The notes: generated by a model not told the origin, from the sequence alone. 17,424 nucleotides of DNA from SAR202 cluster bacterium AD-804-J14_MRT_500m (GCA_009391275.1 VEXF01000033.1:1-17424), one strand, 5' to 3'. Numbered from the stretch's first letter, positions 1-9,400 are shown. Made by a program: numbers and translations.

Positions 1-656
1 ACTTTCTCAACACATGGCGTGCCTTTGAGCGCCTCATCAGTATTTGCCTTGAGTGGCACAACACGACCACGACGATATCCACCATCTGCAGTTACTACGA
101 CCTTGGACTGGCAGTCGTTTATGCGGTCCCTTAAAGACTCAGGACTAAATCCCCCAAAAACTATACTATGGGGTGCACCAATCCTGGCACATGCAAGCAT
201 CGCAATTGCCAATTCTGGGACCATAGGCATATAAAGAGTGACTCGATCACCTTTATTCACCCCAAGGCTCTTCAGAGCATTCGCAAATCTGCACACTTCA
301 CGATGGAGATCCCAATAAGTGTAAACCTTCCAATCCCCGGGTTCCCCTTCCCATATCAGAGCAGCTTTGTTGCGACGAGGACCTGATAAATGTCGATCCA
401 AGCAGTTATAGGCGACGTTAGTCTTACCGCCTAAGAACCACTGAGCGAACGGGGGTTCCCACTCCAAGACTTTATCCCACTTTTTAAACCAGTGAAGTTC
501 TTCAGCCCAATTTGCCCAGAATCCTTCATAATCCTTATCAGCTTCCTGATACACTTCTGGGTCACGGACATTAGCTTGGGAGGAAAATTGTGACGATGGA
601 GGAAACGTCCTATCTTCGTGCAAGAGCGCTTCTATATTGGGAGTGTTATCAACCAT
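1..656 (-). CDS. acs: Acetyl-CoA synthetase (AMP-forming), N-terminal 218 residues, cut by window edge
   Basis: The enzyme activates acetate with ATP and CoA to acetyl-CoA, via acetyl-AMP, in the cytoplasm. Reading the minus strand from 656 gives an open frame that runs off the window with no stop, so the catalytic core and C-terminal lid lie outside. What is present matches the Acs N-terminal region: NCLDRHL at residues 84-90, IWEG at 101-104, VCRFAN at 121-126, YMPMVPE at 142-148, then MLACARIGA and FGGFSPE up to about residue 173. The spacing resembles E. coli Acs from memory. An ATG at 662 is in frame, but the GGAGGT at 665-670 sits 8 nt before the ATG at 656 and only 2 nt before the other, which favours 656. 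Oxidoreductase no. 1 lies upstream on the same strand across 254 bp. A propionyl-CoA synthetase is the main alternative and less likely. Confidence 0.93.
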   Translation of the reverse strand, partial: MVDNTPNIEALLHEDRTFPPSSQFSSQANVRDPEVYQEADKDYEGFWANWAEELHWFKKWDKVLEWEPPFAQWFLGGKTNVAYNCLDRHLSGPRRNKAALIWEGEPGDWKVYTYWDLHREVCRFANALKSLGVNKGDRVTLYMPMVPELAIAMLACARIGAPHSIVFGGFSPESLRDRINDCQSKVVVTADGGYRRGRVVPLKANTDEALKGTPCVEK

Positions 657-664
657 GAACATTG

Positions 665-670
665 ACCTCC
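665..670 (-). promoter_or_regulatory. Ribosome binding site GGAGGT deciding the acs start
   Basis: A full GGAGGT lies 8 nt upstream of the ATG at 656. It decides between two in-frame ATGs (662 and 656) in favour of the downstream one. Confidence 0.7.
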
Positions 671-746
671 GGTGGGAATTCTTGAGCAATGGTTTTGTAA
701 CACAAAGACTTGGGGTAGTAAACCTAAACTATCACCACTTCAGTCT

Positions 747-774
747 AGTAAAACCATATCATTACAATAGTCAA
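747..774 (-). promoter_or_regulatory. Possible promoter for acs
   Basis: On the minus strand TTGACT (774-769) is followed after 16 bp by TTTACT (752-747), about 90 bp before the acs start. The -10 matches only 4 of 6, so this is a weak candidate. The remainder of the 657-910 gap shows no gene and no convincing terminator for the upstream oxidoreductase. Confidence 0.25.
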
Positions 775-910
775 ATACGGATTGCATCTACCGCTAGGAA
801 GCGTAGTACTTTTTGATTCGATGTCTCCAGCGCTACAGAATACCGATCTTGGTACGTCAAATTCTTCGCGATTTTAACCTTACAATAACGTGGTAGGTTA
901 TCTTCCTGAT

Positions 911-1957
911 CTAACGGAACCTAGGAATCACGTGATCACAAAACAGCCTCATGGACCCAATTGTTTGCTCTGACGACATGCGCCCGCCACAGTTCACGTC
1001 CATGACAAGCCCAGAGATACCTAGATCATCTCGGATCTGTTCTATTTTTTCGAAGACCATCGTCGGCGTACCATAGACGACATCATTTGCCAGAACCTGT
1101 TGGTATGTCATTTCAGCAAGAACCTTGCTTCTTTCAGCTCTTGCTTCAAGGGCCTTATTATCTAGACCTTCTAAAGGATCTGCTATCAGAGCTGAATCGC
1201 GTTTATAATAGATCATCGTACTGTATTCGGGATCAGATATAGCTTTTTGTTCCGTCTCAGCTACATAAACTGCTAATCTAAGGAAGATCTTTTCAGGGTC
1301 CACATGTCCGGCATCGGCTCGAGCTTTCCGGTATGTGGCTAAATTGTCTCGAACCTGTGCTTGACGCCCTCTCGCTTCCATTAAAACTGCGTGCCCCAAT
1401 CTTCCGGCTAAATCAAATGACTCGGGGCTACTAGCTGCTATATATATCGGTGGATGTGGACTTTGGTAAGGTGCGGGCATAACTAAAACATCGTCATAGT
1501 GATAATAATCACCATGGAAGGTGAATCGTTCTTCCGTCCAGGCTCGAGAGATTATTTCAAGTGTCTCGAGAAATCGTCCCCGGCTTTCTGTGTATGGTTG
1601 TCTATGAGTTCGGTATGGCAAGGCAACACCGCTCCTACCAACACCAAATTCAAGTCTTCCGGCGCTCAGTTGATCTACGGTTCCCGCTTGTTCTAACAAT
1701 TGCAAAGGGTTCGCTATTGGCAAAACAGAAACAGCTGTCCCGATTCGGATGCGCCGTGTGCTGGCAGCAAGAGCAGCGGCTATGCTCAACGGGGAAGAAC
1801 ACAAACTCCACTCGTTCGTAAAATGGTTTTCTCCCAACCAGATTGTGTCAATCCCCAGTTCTTCGGCCGCATGGAACACCTCGAACGCACCACTGAATGC
1901 CCGTTCTGATGTAATCCCATCGTGCATGGGAATTTCATTGAAAATTCCAAAATTCAC
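911..1957 (-). CDS. Luciferase-like (LLM class) flavin-dependent oxidoreductase no. 1
   Basis: This is a 348-residue TIM-barrel protein of the bacterial-luciferase superfamily, which uses FMNH2 or F420H2 to oxygenate or reduce small molecules; the substrate cannot be read from sequence. Family features are the N-terminal strand FGIFNEI, LGIDTIWLGENHF at about 34-46 (first barrel helix and strand), IRIGTAVSVLP at about 70-80, LSAGRLEFGVGRSG at about 97-110, and PPIYIAASSPES at about 169-180. The length is normal for alkanal-monooxygenase-like members. The start is GTG at 1957, with AAGGA 9 nt upstream (1967-1971); the next in-frame ATG would remove the first beta strand. It is transcribed away from the amidase gene and toward acs, but the 254-bp gap makes a shared transcript uncertain. 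Confidence 0.9.
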   Translation of the reverse strand: MNFGIFNEIPMHDGITSERAFSGAFEVFHAAEELGIDTIWLGENHFTNEWSLCSSPLSIAAALAASTRRIRIGTAVSVLPIANPLQLLEQAGTVDQLSAGRLEFGVGRSGVALPYRTHRQPYTESRGRFLETLEIISRAWTEERFTFHGDYYHYDDVLVMPAPYQSPHPPIYIAASSPESFDLAGRLGHAVLMEARGRQAQVRDNLATYRKARADAGHVDPEKIFLRLAVYVAETEQKAISDPEYSTMIYYKRDSALIADPLEGLDNKALEARAERSKVLAEMTYQQVLANDVVYGTPTMVFEKIEQIRDDLGISGLVMDVNCGGRMSSEQTIGSMRLFCDHVIPRFR

Positions 1958-2051
1958 AGTGCTAATTCCTTGTTGCTATTCGATGAAAATATAGGAAAAG
2001 ACTCAACCCCGCAAATGGTATATAGTAAACTTAGTTTTAGAAGCGAAAGTT

Positions 2052-2080
2052 AGTGTACGTCGACTGACTAATAGTGTCAA
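2052..2080 (-). promoter_or_regulatory. Putative sigma70-type promoter of oxidoreductase no. 1
   Basis: On the minus strand a perfect -35 TTGACA (2080-2075) is followed by a 17-bp spacer and TACACT (2057-2052, 4 of 6). Transcription would start near 2045 and give an 88-nt leader. A short A/T-rich inverted repeat AAACT-T-AGTTT (2027-2037) would lie just downstream of that start. Confidence 0.45.
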
Positions 2081-2144
2081 AACAGGACCTGTATTAGACC
2101 TATGCGACCTAAAAATCGGTTCATCACCTGACCAAACAATTGGG

Positions 2145-2173
2145 TTGGCAAATAGGATCTCATCCATTCTAAA
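2145..2173 (+). promoter_or_regulatory. Possible promoter of the amidase/aldolase pair
   Basis: TTGGCA (2145-2150, 5 of 6) is followed by a 17-bp spacer and TCTAAA (2168-2173, 4 of 6), giving a leader of about 63 nt before the amidase ATG. It lies back-to-back with the candidate minus-strand promoter in the 286-bp divergent region. Confidence 0.33.
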
Positions 2174-2243
2174 ATCCTGAGATTAAAACCCCCGAACTCA
2201 ATATTGCATACAAATTAGAATTCTAAGCAAGGGGATCAAAACT

Positions 2244-3677
2244 ATGAACGACCTAGTAAAAATTAGCGCGACCGAAGCTGTAGAACGGTTAAAAACATCC
2301 GAAATATCACCATTGGATTTAATTGACGCTGCATTAGAACGTATTCAAGAGATTGATGGAACGTTAAACGCATTGCCCACTTTATGTATCGAGCGTGCTC
2401 GCGAGCACGCAAAGAGACTTACGGAACATCCTCCCAATGAAACACCGCGTGGATTTTTATACGGACTTCCAGTAGCTATAAAAGATTTGATAGAAGTCGC
2501 AGGGGTGCGATCTACATTCGGTTCGCCAATCTACGCCGATAATATCCCAGATCGATCTGATTATCTCGTGGAAACAATTGAAAAACGAGGTGGTATTGTA
2601 CTAGCCAAATCGAACACTCCAGAGTTCGGTGCAGGGGGTAATACATTCAATGAAGTCTTCGGGAAAACTCGAAATCCTTGGAATACAGGGATGACTTGTG
2701 GAGGATCTTCTGGGGGATCAGCCGTTGCACTAGCAACCGGCGAGATATGGTTGGCTACCGGTAGTGACCTTGGAGGAAGTCTGAGGCTACCCGCTAGTTT
2801 CTGCTCAGTAGTTGGTTTAAGACCGACTCCTGGAAGAGTAGCAACCGGACCAAGCGAACTCCCATTTGGTTCACTTTCAGTGGATGGCCCTATGGGTCGG
2901 AACGTAGCGGATGTCGCTCTCTTCTTGGACGCTCAAACAGGTAGGCACCCAGGAGATCCAAAAAGCCTGGAATCTCCCGCTAAACCATTCACCCAGGCTG
3001 TGAAAACTGCAAAATTACCGAAAAGGGTAGCGTTCTCTCCGGATCTAGGCATAGCGCCAGTTGATGGCGAGATACAGGATATCTGTGCTGCTGGATCTCG
3101 AGTTTTTGAAAGCCTGAATGCCACGGTTGATCTGGCAACTATTGACTTTGATGGGGCAGAGGAAACCTTTCAAACGCTTCGAGCCGCACAATTTGTTGCT
3201 ACATATGCCCCGATGTTGGAGACCCATCGCGACCAGCTCAAGCCTGAAGTGGTATGGAACATCGAAAAAGGTTTGAAGTTGACGGCAGACGAAATATCAA
3301 AAGCAGAGCGGGCGAGAGGAAATCTATATCACCGCGCTGCTAAGTTCTTCGAACAATACGACTTGTTGGTATGCCCAGCATCATCAGTTCCCCCTTTTAA
3401 CGTCGACCTTCGATACCCCACACACATAGGAGATGTCGAACTAGACAACTACATCGCATGGGCGTTAATAACTTTTGCTATAACCCTAACGGCTAGTCCA
3501 GCCATCTCTGTGCCTTGCGGCTTCACCAAAACAGGTCTACCAGTAGGGTTGCAAATGGTCGCCCCAAGAGGTCGAGAGGATCTTTTACTATCCGCAGCCG
3601 CTGCTTTTGAGGGATCAATAGGATTATCCTCAAATACCCCGATTGACCCTATCCCGATGATAGAGCAACTAAATTGA
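2244..3677 (+). CDS. Amidase, amidase-signature (AS) family
   Basis: It hydrolyses a carboxamide to an acid plus ammonia or an amine through a Ser-cisSer-Lys triad. The triad is visible: Lys80 (GLPVAIKD), Ser155 in GGSSGG (153-158) and nucleophile Ser179 in GSDLGGSLR. The spacings of 75 and 24 residues equal those of FAAH (Lys142/Ser217/Ser241). The length of 477 residues is normal for AS enzymes acting on small amides. The substrate is unknown. GatA-type aspartyl/glutamyl-tRNA amidotransferase is less likely because no gatB or gatC is adjacent. The ATG follows AAGGGG with a 9-nt spacer. The next gene starts 23 bp after its stop in the same direction, so the two are probably one operon, which would link amide hydrolysis to amino-acid breakdown. 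Confidence 0.93.
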   Translation: MNDLVKISATEAVERLKTSEISPLDLIDAALERIQEIDGTLNALPTLCIERAREHAKRLTEHPPNETPRGFLYGLPVAIKDLIEVAGVRSTFGSPIYADNIPDRSDYLVETIEKRGGIVLAKSNTPEFGAGGNTFNEVFGKTRNPWNTGMTCGGSSGGSAVALATGEIWLATGSDLGGSLRLPASFCSVVGLRPTPGRVATGPSELPFGSLSVDGPMGRNVADVALFLDAQTGRHPGDPKSLESPAKPFTQAVKTAKLPKRVAFSPDLGIAPVDGEIQDICAAGSRVFESLNATVDLATIDFDGAEETFQTLRAAQFVATYAPMLETHRDQLKPEVVWNIEKGLKLTADEISKAERARGNLYHRAAKFFEQYDLLVCPASSVPPFNVDLRYPTHIGDVELDNYIAWALITFAITLTASPAISVPCGFTKTGLPVGLQMVAPRGREDLLLSAAAAFEGSIGLSSNTPIDPIPMIEQLN

Positions 3678-3689
3678 TCTAAATGGACC

Positions 3690-3694
3690 GGAGG
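3690..3694 (+). promoter_or_regulatory. Ribosome binding site GGAGG deciding the aldolase start
   Basis: GGAGG lies 6 nt before the ATG at 3701 and just inside the alternative ORF beginning at 3683, which itself lacks a good upstream site. It supports initiation at 3701. Confidence 0.6.
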
Positions 3695-3700
3695 AAACTT

Positions 3701-4813
3701 ATGTCCAGTGATTCCGATATAGAAAAACTAAGCGGCACCCCTAAATCTATGCTAGATACTCCTGTTTTCTTGATAGATTTGGATACCATGGAAACCAACA
3801 TCGCAAAAATGGCAGACTATTTTGCCAGCCGCCCTTGTAACTTACGCCCCCACATGAAGCATCACAAGACACCCGAGATCGCCCAATTACAATTATCAGC
3901 AGGTGCTATAGGAGTATGTTGCCAAAAGCTCGGTGAAGCCGAGGTAATGGTGGCCGCAGGTATCACGGACATTCTAGTTACATACGAGATTGTCGGAAGT
4001 ACAAAGATTCACCGGCTCATGAACCTAAACAAAAACGCGGATGTGAAAGTTACGGTGGATGATGCTTCAAATGTTTCAGACCTATCAGATGCTGCCGTCA
4101 AACATGGAGTAACCCTTGGCGTATTGGTGGACGTGAATGTAGGACAGAATCGATGCGGAGTGCCTCCCGGGGGAAAGGCAGTTGATCTAGCAAAGATTGT
4201 CTCGAAATCTCCGGGCCTAAACCTACGGGGTGTCAACGGGTACGAGGGACACCTCCAAGCAATAGTTAATCACGATGAACGAGCAAAAAAAGCCAGTGAG
4301 GCTATGGCTTGGTTGACGGAAACCGCAACGGCTATCCAAAGGTCAGGCATAGAAGTTGATATAGTTTCGGCGGGTGGCACTGGCACTTACAACACAACTG
4401 GAAATTATCCAGGAGTAAACGAAATACAGGCAGGGTCATATGTATTCATGGATGCCTCGTATCTCAAGATCACAAATGATTTTGAGGCCTCGGGCACAGT
4501 ATTAGCCACAGTTATTAGCAAGCCAACCAGCGAGAGAGCAATACTTGATTCTGGCATGAAGGCGATTTCTACTGATCAGTGGCCACCATTGGTTCTAGGA
4601 CTGCCTGGAATCCAAATATGCGGCGCATCCGACGAACATCTAACGATACGATTAACTGACTCCGATAGTAGACAAGTCAGACCAGGCGACAAAATCGAGT
4701 TGATTCCTGGGCACAATGACACTACGGTCAATCTGCATTCACATCTTTTTGGTGTTCGTAATGAGGCCCTGGAAACAGTATGGGAAGTTGGGGCGAGAGG
4801 ACGGATACGATAA
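3701..4813 (+). CDS. D-threonine aldolase / D-serine deaminase-like PLP enzyme (fold type III)
   Basis: The family uses an alanine-racemase-like barrel with PLP and a divalent metal to cleave D-beta-hydroxy amino acids (to glycine plus aldehyde) or to deaminate D-serine. The N-terminal motif RPHMKHHK carries the predicted PLP lysine, Lys53 (Lys59 from the longer start, the same number as in known D-threonine aldolases). The C-terminal PGHNDTTVNLH gives a His338-x-Asp340 metal pair, the aldolase-type His/Asp; the D-serine dehydratase type has His/Cys. A start at 3683 is possible, but GGAGG at 3690-3694 lies inside that stretch, 6 nt before the ATG at 3701, so the 370-residue form is preferred. 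It follows the amidase by 23 bp and ends 4 bp from the end of convergent gltB. Exact substrate is undetermined; 3-hydroxy-D-aspartate aldolase is an alternative. Confidence 0.88.
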   Translation: MSSDSDIEKLSGTPKSMLDTPVFLIDLDTMETNIAKMADYFASRPCNLRPHMKHHKTPEIAQLQLSAGAIGVCCQKLGEAEVMVAAGITDILVTYEIVGSTKIHRLMNLNKNADVKVTVDDASNVSDLSDAAVKHGVTLGVLVDVNVGQNRCGVPPGGKAVDLAKIVSKSPGLNLRGVNGYEGHLQAIVNHDERAKKASEAMAWLTETATAIQRSGIEVDIVSAGGTGTYNTTGNYPGVNEIQAGSYVFMDASYLKITNDFEASGTVLATVISKPTSERAILDSGMKAISTDQWPPLVLGLPGIQICGASDEHLTIRLTDSDSRQVRPGDKIELIPGHNDTTVNLHSHLFGVRNEALETVWEVGARGRIR

Positions 4814-4817
4814 AATA

Positions 4818-7800
4818 TTAATCCGCGGCTGGAGCAGACTCCAGACGAGCATCGCTAATCTGCCGTTGTTCTTCACGAGGAGCCATTGGGACTTCAATTG
4901 TCTTCGCAGAAATTCGCCAAAACCATAGGACTTGTCTATCCCAATTCGCCAAAACATCAGCAGCACGCGGGCTTTGAGTCAAATCCATGTGCCTTTCCAA
5001 CAGAGCTTTAAGGATGCGAACATCGTCATGTTCGCCGGCCCGACGGATTTCGACCATATCACTATTAAGGCGCTGGGGGAATATGCCATCTTTATCCCAG
5101 ACATATGCTATACCACCCGACATTCCAGCGGCAAAATTGTAACCAGTTTCACCTATAACTACTACTACCCCACCAGTCATATACTCGCAGCAGTGATGTC
5201 CAGCTCCTTCTACCACACCCCAAGCCCCTGAGTTCCTGACGGCGAACCGTTCGCCTGCTTTTCCTGCTGCGAAAAGACGTCCGCCAGTTGCTCCATATAA
5301 TGCGGTGTTGCCGAGAATAACTGCATCATGAGGTTCAAACGCAGCATCAGGCGGAGGTTTCAATACAATTTCCCCACCACGTATACCTTTTCCAACATAA
5401 TCGTTCGCTTCTCCTACGAGGGTCAACCTAATACCCGGCACAAGGAAACTCCCAAAGCTTTGCCCGGCTGAGCCTTGCAAACGGAAATCTATCGAGTCAT
5501 CCGGCATCCCCATATCACCTATACGAAAAGCAATCTCCCCAGACAAACGAGTGCCTACGGCCCTGTCTTGGTTGCGAATGTCAGTCTGATAACTCAACGG
5601 CGGGTCACCGCTAGCTCCGCTGACTATCTTTTCCACAAGCGGACTTTCCAAAATCGGTGACGCTTCAATGTTTGGCTGTTTATTCCATCGGATTTTTGCG
5701 AGGCCAGTGAGTTTTACTTTTCCAATCAATGGCGAAAGGTCTAAATAATTTGCTTTTGGATGGTCCTCAACTTCCACCTGCTCCAGTAAATCAGACCTAC
5801 CTATCAGGTCATCCATCGAACGGGCACCCATGGAAGCCATGAGACTCCGAATATCTTCGGCAACAAAGAAAAAATACCTTATTAGATGCTCAGGTTTCCC
5901 TGTAAATTTTGCTCTCAGGACCGGATCTTGGGACGCTATGCCGACAGGGCAAGTATTCAGATGACATTGACGAGCCATCTGGCACCCGATAGCGACTAAA
6001 GCCGAAGTACCGAACGAGAATTCTTCAGCACCCAGCAGGGCTGCCACCATTACGTCTTTAGCATGACGCATGCCACCATCGTTTCTGAGAATGACCCGGT
6101 CGCGCAGCCCGTTAAGTTCCAAAGTTTGTTGAGTCTCTGCCAGGCCCAATTCCCATGGCATACCAGCATTTTTTATTGAAGAAAAAGGTGATGCGCCAGT
6201 ACCACCATCGTGGCCACTTAGGTGCACGACATCGGCTCCAGCTTTGACCACGCCAGCTGCTATAGTCCCAACACCAAAACCTGATACTAATTTCACTGAA
6301 ACTCTAGCCCTAGGATTAGCCGACTTAAGATCATAAATAAGCTGGGCCAAATCCTCAATCGAATAAATGTCATGATGCGGCGGCGGGGATATAAGAGTTA
6401 CACCAGGCTGGGTATAACGAATAGCTGCAATATGTTCAACTACTTTGTGTCCGGGTAGCTGTCCACCTTCGCCAGGTTTTGATCCTTGGGCCATTTTTAT
6501 TTCTAGCTCGTCGGCCATTGCTATGTATTCCGGGGTAACGCCGAACCGGCCTGAAGCTATCTGTTTACTTCGAGAGTTTGAGGAATCTCCTTGGCCAATG
6601 GTCTGTCTGTAACGTCGGGAATCTTCCCCACCTTCGCCGGTGTTTGATCTGGCGCCTATACGGTTAACAGCTATAGCCAAAGTTTCATGGGCTTCCGGGG
6701 ATAGAGCACCAAGGGACATAGACGCGCTAGCAAACCTTCTGACTATAGCAGCAGCGGGCTCGACCTCATCCAATGGAACTGGATCACCTAAATTATTCAT
6801 ACGCAAGAGATCCCGCAGGTTGACGGGAGGTTGAATTTCAACAAGTCCTTTGAAAACACCGTATTGGTCGGTATCGTTGCTTTCGACGGCATGATGGAGG
6901 GCCCGAACCATCTGCGGATTATACGAGTGGGTTTCACCATCTCGACGATATCTGTAGTATCCCCAATCGTCTAGCCGCTTTACTTCAGTAAAAAATCCAC
7001 GTTGGTGCCTAGCCAGTGTCTCCCTTGCTATCCCATCAAACCCTACCCCGTCTAGGTGCGAGACAGTGCCTTCAAAACACATACCTACCACATCACGGTC
7101 AACACCCACCACATCAAATAACTGAGCTCCGAGGTAACCACTCAGAGTTGATATCCCCATTTTAGACATAACTTTAAGCAGTTGTTTTTCCAATGCATTA
7201 ACATAAGACGTCACTGCTTCTTCTGAGGAAAGCAGAACTGTGGGGGAATGATTTGCCAAGTCAGCTGCAACAGAGATGGCAAGATAAGGATTGACTGCCG
7301 CAGCACCGTACCCGATCAAACAGGCCAAGTGATGTGTGTCACGAGCTTCAGCAGTCTCACATACCAAAGAACATTGCATTCTCTTCCCTGCACGAAGGAG
7401 CCTGTGATGGACAGCTCCCAAAGCCATTAACATCGGAATGCCAGCATCATTAGGATTAACACCACGATCTGAAAGCACTAAGATATTACACCCTTGATCA
7501 ACGGCTTCAACCGCTTGGTTACATAGGTCCTCTACCGCTAGTTTAAGGGCTTGAGGGCCTACAGTCGCTGGGAAAGTACACTTCAGGTCTTTGGTGACAA
7601 ATCCTTTACTTTCAAGATTTTTTAAGGATTCCAGTTCTTCATTGGTGAGAATCGGAGACTGCAGATGTACCAACTTACAACGATCAGGCGATTCTTGTAG
7701 AAAATTGCTTCTAGGACCCAAATAGGTGTCCAGAGACATAACAAGCCGCTCCCGCAGTGAATCAATGGGAGGGTTGGTCACCTGAGCGAATCGTTGTTTG

Positions 7801-9341
7801 AAGTATGAGTAAAGAAGCCTAGCCTGGGTCGATAGAATCGCTAAAGGTGTATCATCTCCCATAGAGCCTGTAGGTTCAGCTCCTTTGGCCATTGGAGCTA
7901 ACATGATGCTTAACTCTTCGGTGGTAAATCCATAAGCTCTAAGAAGCCGTTGATCCGGGGATTGTGATGTCGCATCAGGTGTTTTGGAGGACAATCGTGG
8001 CAGGGAGATGAGGTTCGAGCTTAACCAGTTACTATAGGGTTTTCGGCGAGCCAACGATTTTTTTACCTGATCATTTTTAAAAACCCGTCTTTTAACGGTG
8101 TCCACAACTAACATCTGCCCTGGTGCGAGTCGACCTTTTTCCACAACCCTAGAATCTGCTAACGGAACCGCACCAACCTCGGAGGCTAGGACCACTACCC
8201 CATCCGAAGTTATCTTATATCGTGAGGGCCTTAAGCCATTCCGATCGAGTGTAGCTCCCACCTGCACGCCATCTGAAAACGCGATGGCAGCTGGACCATC
8301 CCATGGTTCTGTCACGCATGCTTGGTATTGATAAAAAGCCCGAAGCTGCGGGTTAATATTTGGCATATTTTCCCAACCTTCGGGTATAAGCATCGCCACA
8401 GAATGCGGAAGAGACCGTCCCCCATAAATTAACGCCTCTAATACGTTGTCGAGGGCAGAACTATCTGATCCACCTGACTGGCACAAGGGGTCCAATCGAA
8501 TCTCCGATTCGCTTACATCATCTAACCAGGTCTCCGGTTCTCTCGCTCGCGACCAATTAAGATTCCCTCGAAGGGTATTGATTTCGCCATTATGAGCCAG
8601 AAACCGTAAAGGTTGGGCAAGATGCCAAGTCGGAAACGTATTAGTAGAATATCTTTGATGAAATAAGGCTAGTGCGGTCTGATACTCTGCGGATTGAAGG
8701 TCAATATAGAAACTATCCAATTGGGATGCTGCCATCATACCCTTGTAAACTAGGCTCCTATCCGACAATGAAGCTACGTAAAACTCTTCTATACTCTCGG
8801 ATATAGCTTGTCGCTCCATCTGTTTCCTAGCAAGGTAAAGGGCTAATCTGAATCGACGTCGGCTCATGGAAGCTGGTCTAGCTACCATGAGATGTGCGAG
8901 GAAGGGCATAGTTTGTTTTGCCTGGTCTCCTAACGCCGAGGGATCAATTGGAACAGGTCGCCACCCGAGGAATGCGACACCGTTCTCTTTGATACAACGT
9001 TCGGATAACTGTTGGGCTTTTAGGCGAGCATCCAGATCAGACTCAGGAAGAAACATTACACCGATGGCCAGATCGTCCGGACATTTAGGAAACGATATCC
9101 CATGTTCAGATGCCGACTGCTGTAACAGAAAATGCGGTATTTGGGTTAATATACCCGCGCCGTCGCCAGTTTTCCCATCAGCACTTACTGCCCCTCTGTG
9201 AGTTAAATTAGAAACACCTTCTAACGCCATTTTAAGGATGTCATTACTCGTATCCCCGGAGATCCGGGCGACAAATCCCACGCCGCAACTATCGTGTTCA
9301 AACTCTGGCCTATAAAGGCCTTCTCCAGACGGGAATACCAT
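4818..9341 (-). CDS. gltB: Glutamate synthase large (alpha) subunit
   Basis: It converts glutamine plus 2-oxoglutarate to two glutamates. Numbered from the ATG at 9341 (1507 residues): class II amidotransferase domain with nucleophile Cys19 (HDSCGVGF), then RYSTNTFPTW, HNGEINT and GGSDSSALDN; a central domain; an FMN/synthase domain with GEGGEDSRRY near residue 900; the 3Fe-4S motif C-x5-C-x4-C at Cys1120, Cys1126 and Cys1131; and a C-terminal glycine-rich GXGXG beta-helix at about 1340-1420. All look intact. The frame stays open to a GTG at 9383 (1521 residues), but neither start has a good Shine-Dalgarno. The ATG gives a short pre-Cys segment like other GltB proteins and lies 2 nt after the stop of a well-initiated 18-codon ORF, suggesting coupling. 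No gltD is in the window; the gene ends tail-to-tail with the aldolase. Confidence 0.96.
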   Translation of the reverse strand: MVFPSGEGLYRPEFEHDSCGVGFVARISGDTSNDILKMALEGVSNLTHRGAVSADGKTGDGAGILTQIPHFLLQQSASEHGISFPKCPDDLAIGVMFLPESDLDARLKAQQLSERCIKENGVAFLGWRPVPIDPSALGDQAKQTMPFLAHLMVARPASMSRRRFRLALYLARKQMERQAISESIEEFYVASLSDRSLVYKGMMAASQLDSFYIDLQSAEYQTALALFHQRYSTNTFPTWHLAQPLRFLAHNGEINTLRGNLNWSRAREPETWLDDVSESEIRLDPLCQSGGSDSSALDNVLEALIYGGRSLPHSVAMLIPEGWENMPNINPQLRAFYQYQACVTEPWDGPAAIAFSDGVQVGATLDRNGLRPSRYKITSDGVVVLASEVGAVPLADSRVVEKGRLAPGQMLVVDTVKRRVFKNDQVKKSLARRKPYSNWLSSNLISLPRLSSKTPDATSQSPDQRLLRAYGFTTEELSIMLAPMAKGAEPTGSMGDDTPLAILSTQARLLYSYFKQRFAQVTNPPIDSLRERLVMSLDTYLGPRSNFLQESPDRCKLVHLQSPILTNEELESLKNLESKGFVTKDLKCTFPATVGPQALKLAVEDLCNQAVEAVDQGCNILVLSDRGVNPNDAGIPMLMALGAVHHRLLRAGKRMQCSLVCETAEARDTHHLACLIGYGAAAVNPYLAISVAADLANHSPTVLLSSEEAVTSYVNALEKQLLKVMSKMGISTLSGYLGAQLFDVVGVDRDVVGMCFEGTVSHLDGVGFDGIARETLARHQRGFFTEVKRLDDWGYYRYRRDGETHSYNPQMVRALHHAVESNDTDQYGVFKGLVEIQPPVNLRDLLRMNNLGDPVPLDEVEPAAAIVRRFASASMSLGALSPEAHETLAIAVNRIGARSNTGEGGEDSRRYRQTIGQGDSSNSRSKQIASGRFGVTPEYIAMADELEIKMAQGSKPGEGGQLPGHKVVEHIAAIRYTQPGVTLISPPPHHDIYSIEDLAQLIYDLKSANPRARVSVKLVSGFGVGTIAAGVVKAGADVVHLSGHDGGTGASPFSSIKNAGMPWELGLAETQQTLELNGLRDRVILRNDGGMRHAKDVMVAALLGAEEFSFGTSALVAIGCQMARQCHLNTCPVGIASQDPVLRAKFTGKPEHLIRYFFFVAEDIRSLMASMGARSMDDLIGRSDLLEQVEVEDHPKANYLDLSPLIGKVKLTGLAKIRWNKQPNIEASPILESPLVEKIVSGASGDPPLSYQTDIRNQDRAVGTRLSGEIAFRIGDMGMPDDSIDFRLQGSAGQSFGSFLVPGIRLTLVGEANDYVGKGIRGGEIVLKPPPDAAFEPHDAVILGNTALYGATGGRLFAAGKAGERFAVRNSGAWGVVEGAGHHCCEYMTGGVVVVIGETGYNFAAGMSGGIAYVWDKDGIFPQRLNSDMVEIRRAGEHDDVRILKALLERHMDLTQSPRAADVLANWDRQVLWFWRISAKTIEVPMAPREEQRQISDARLESAPAAD

Positions 9342-9343
9342 GA

Positions 9344-9400
9344 CTATCGGACGTTGACCTTGGATATTCGGGTTACCACCCACGAGTGAAAATTTGTCAC
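9344..9400 (-). other. Candidate 18-codon leader ORF upstream of gltB
   Basis: On the minus strand a GAGGAG (9409-9414), the only strong Shine-Dalgarno in front of gltB, is followed 8 nt later by GTG at 9400. That frame runs 18 codons and stops with TAG at 9346-9344, 2 nt before the gltB ATG at 9341. The peptide is basic, with no Glu/Gln or other regulatory codon run, so classical amino-acid attenuation is not indicated. Translational coupling (stop-restart) fits the geometry. A frameshift in the sequence joining this start to gltB is the main alternative. Confidence 0.35.

Noticed and set aside
19..386. Two plus-strand open frames at the left edge
   Set aside because: Antisense to the acetyl-CoA synthetase frame, which has strong family motifs.
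3683..3700. Upstream ATG as the aldolase start
   Set aside because: It lacks a ribosome site, and the GGAGG inside this stretch fits the ATG at 3701.
4932..5231. 99-codon plus-strand open frame
   Set aside because: Antisense to the conserved C-terminal domain of gltB; its peptide has no family features and no ribosome site.
8866..9201. 111-codon plus-strand open frame
   Set aside because: Antisense to the gltB amidotransferase domain, which is clearly the coding frame.
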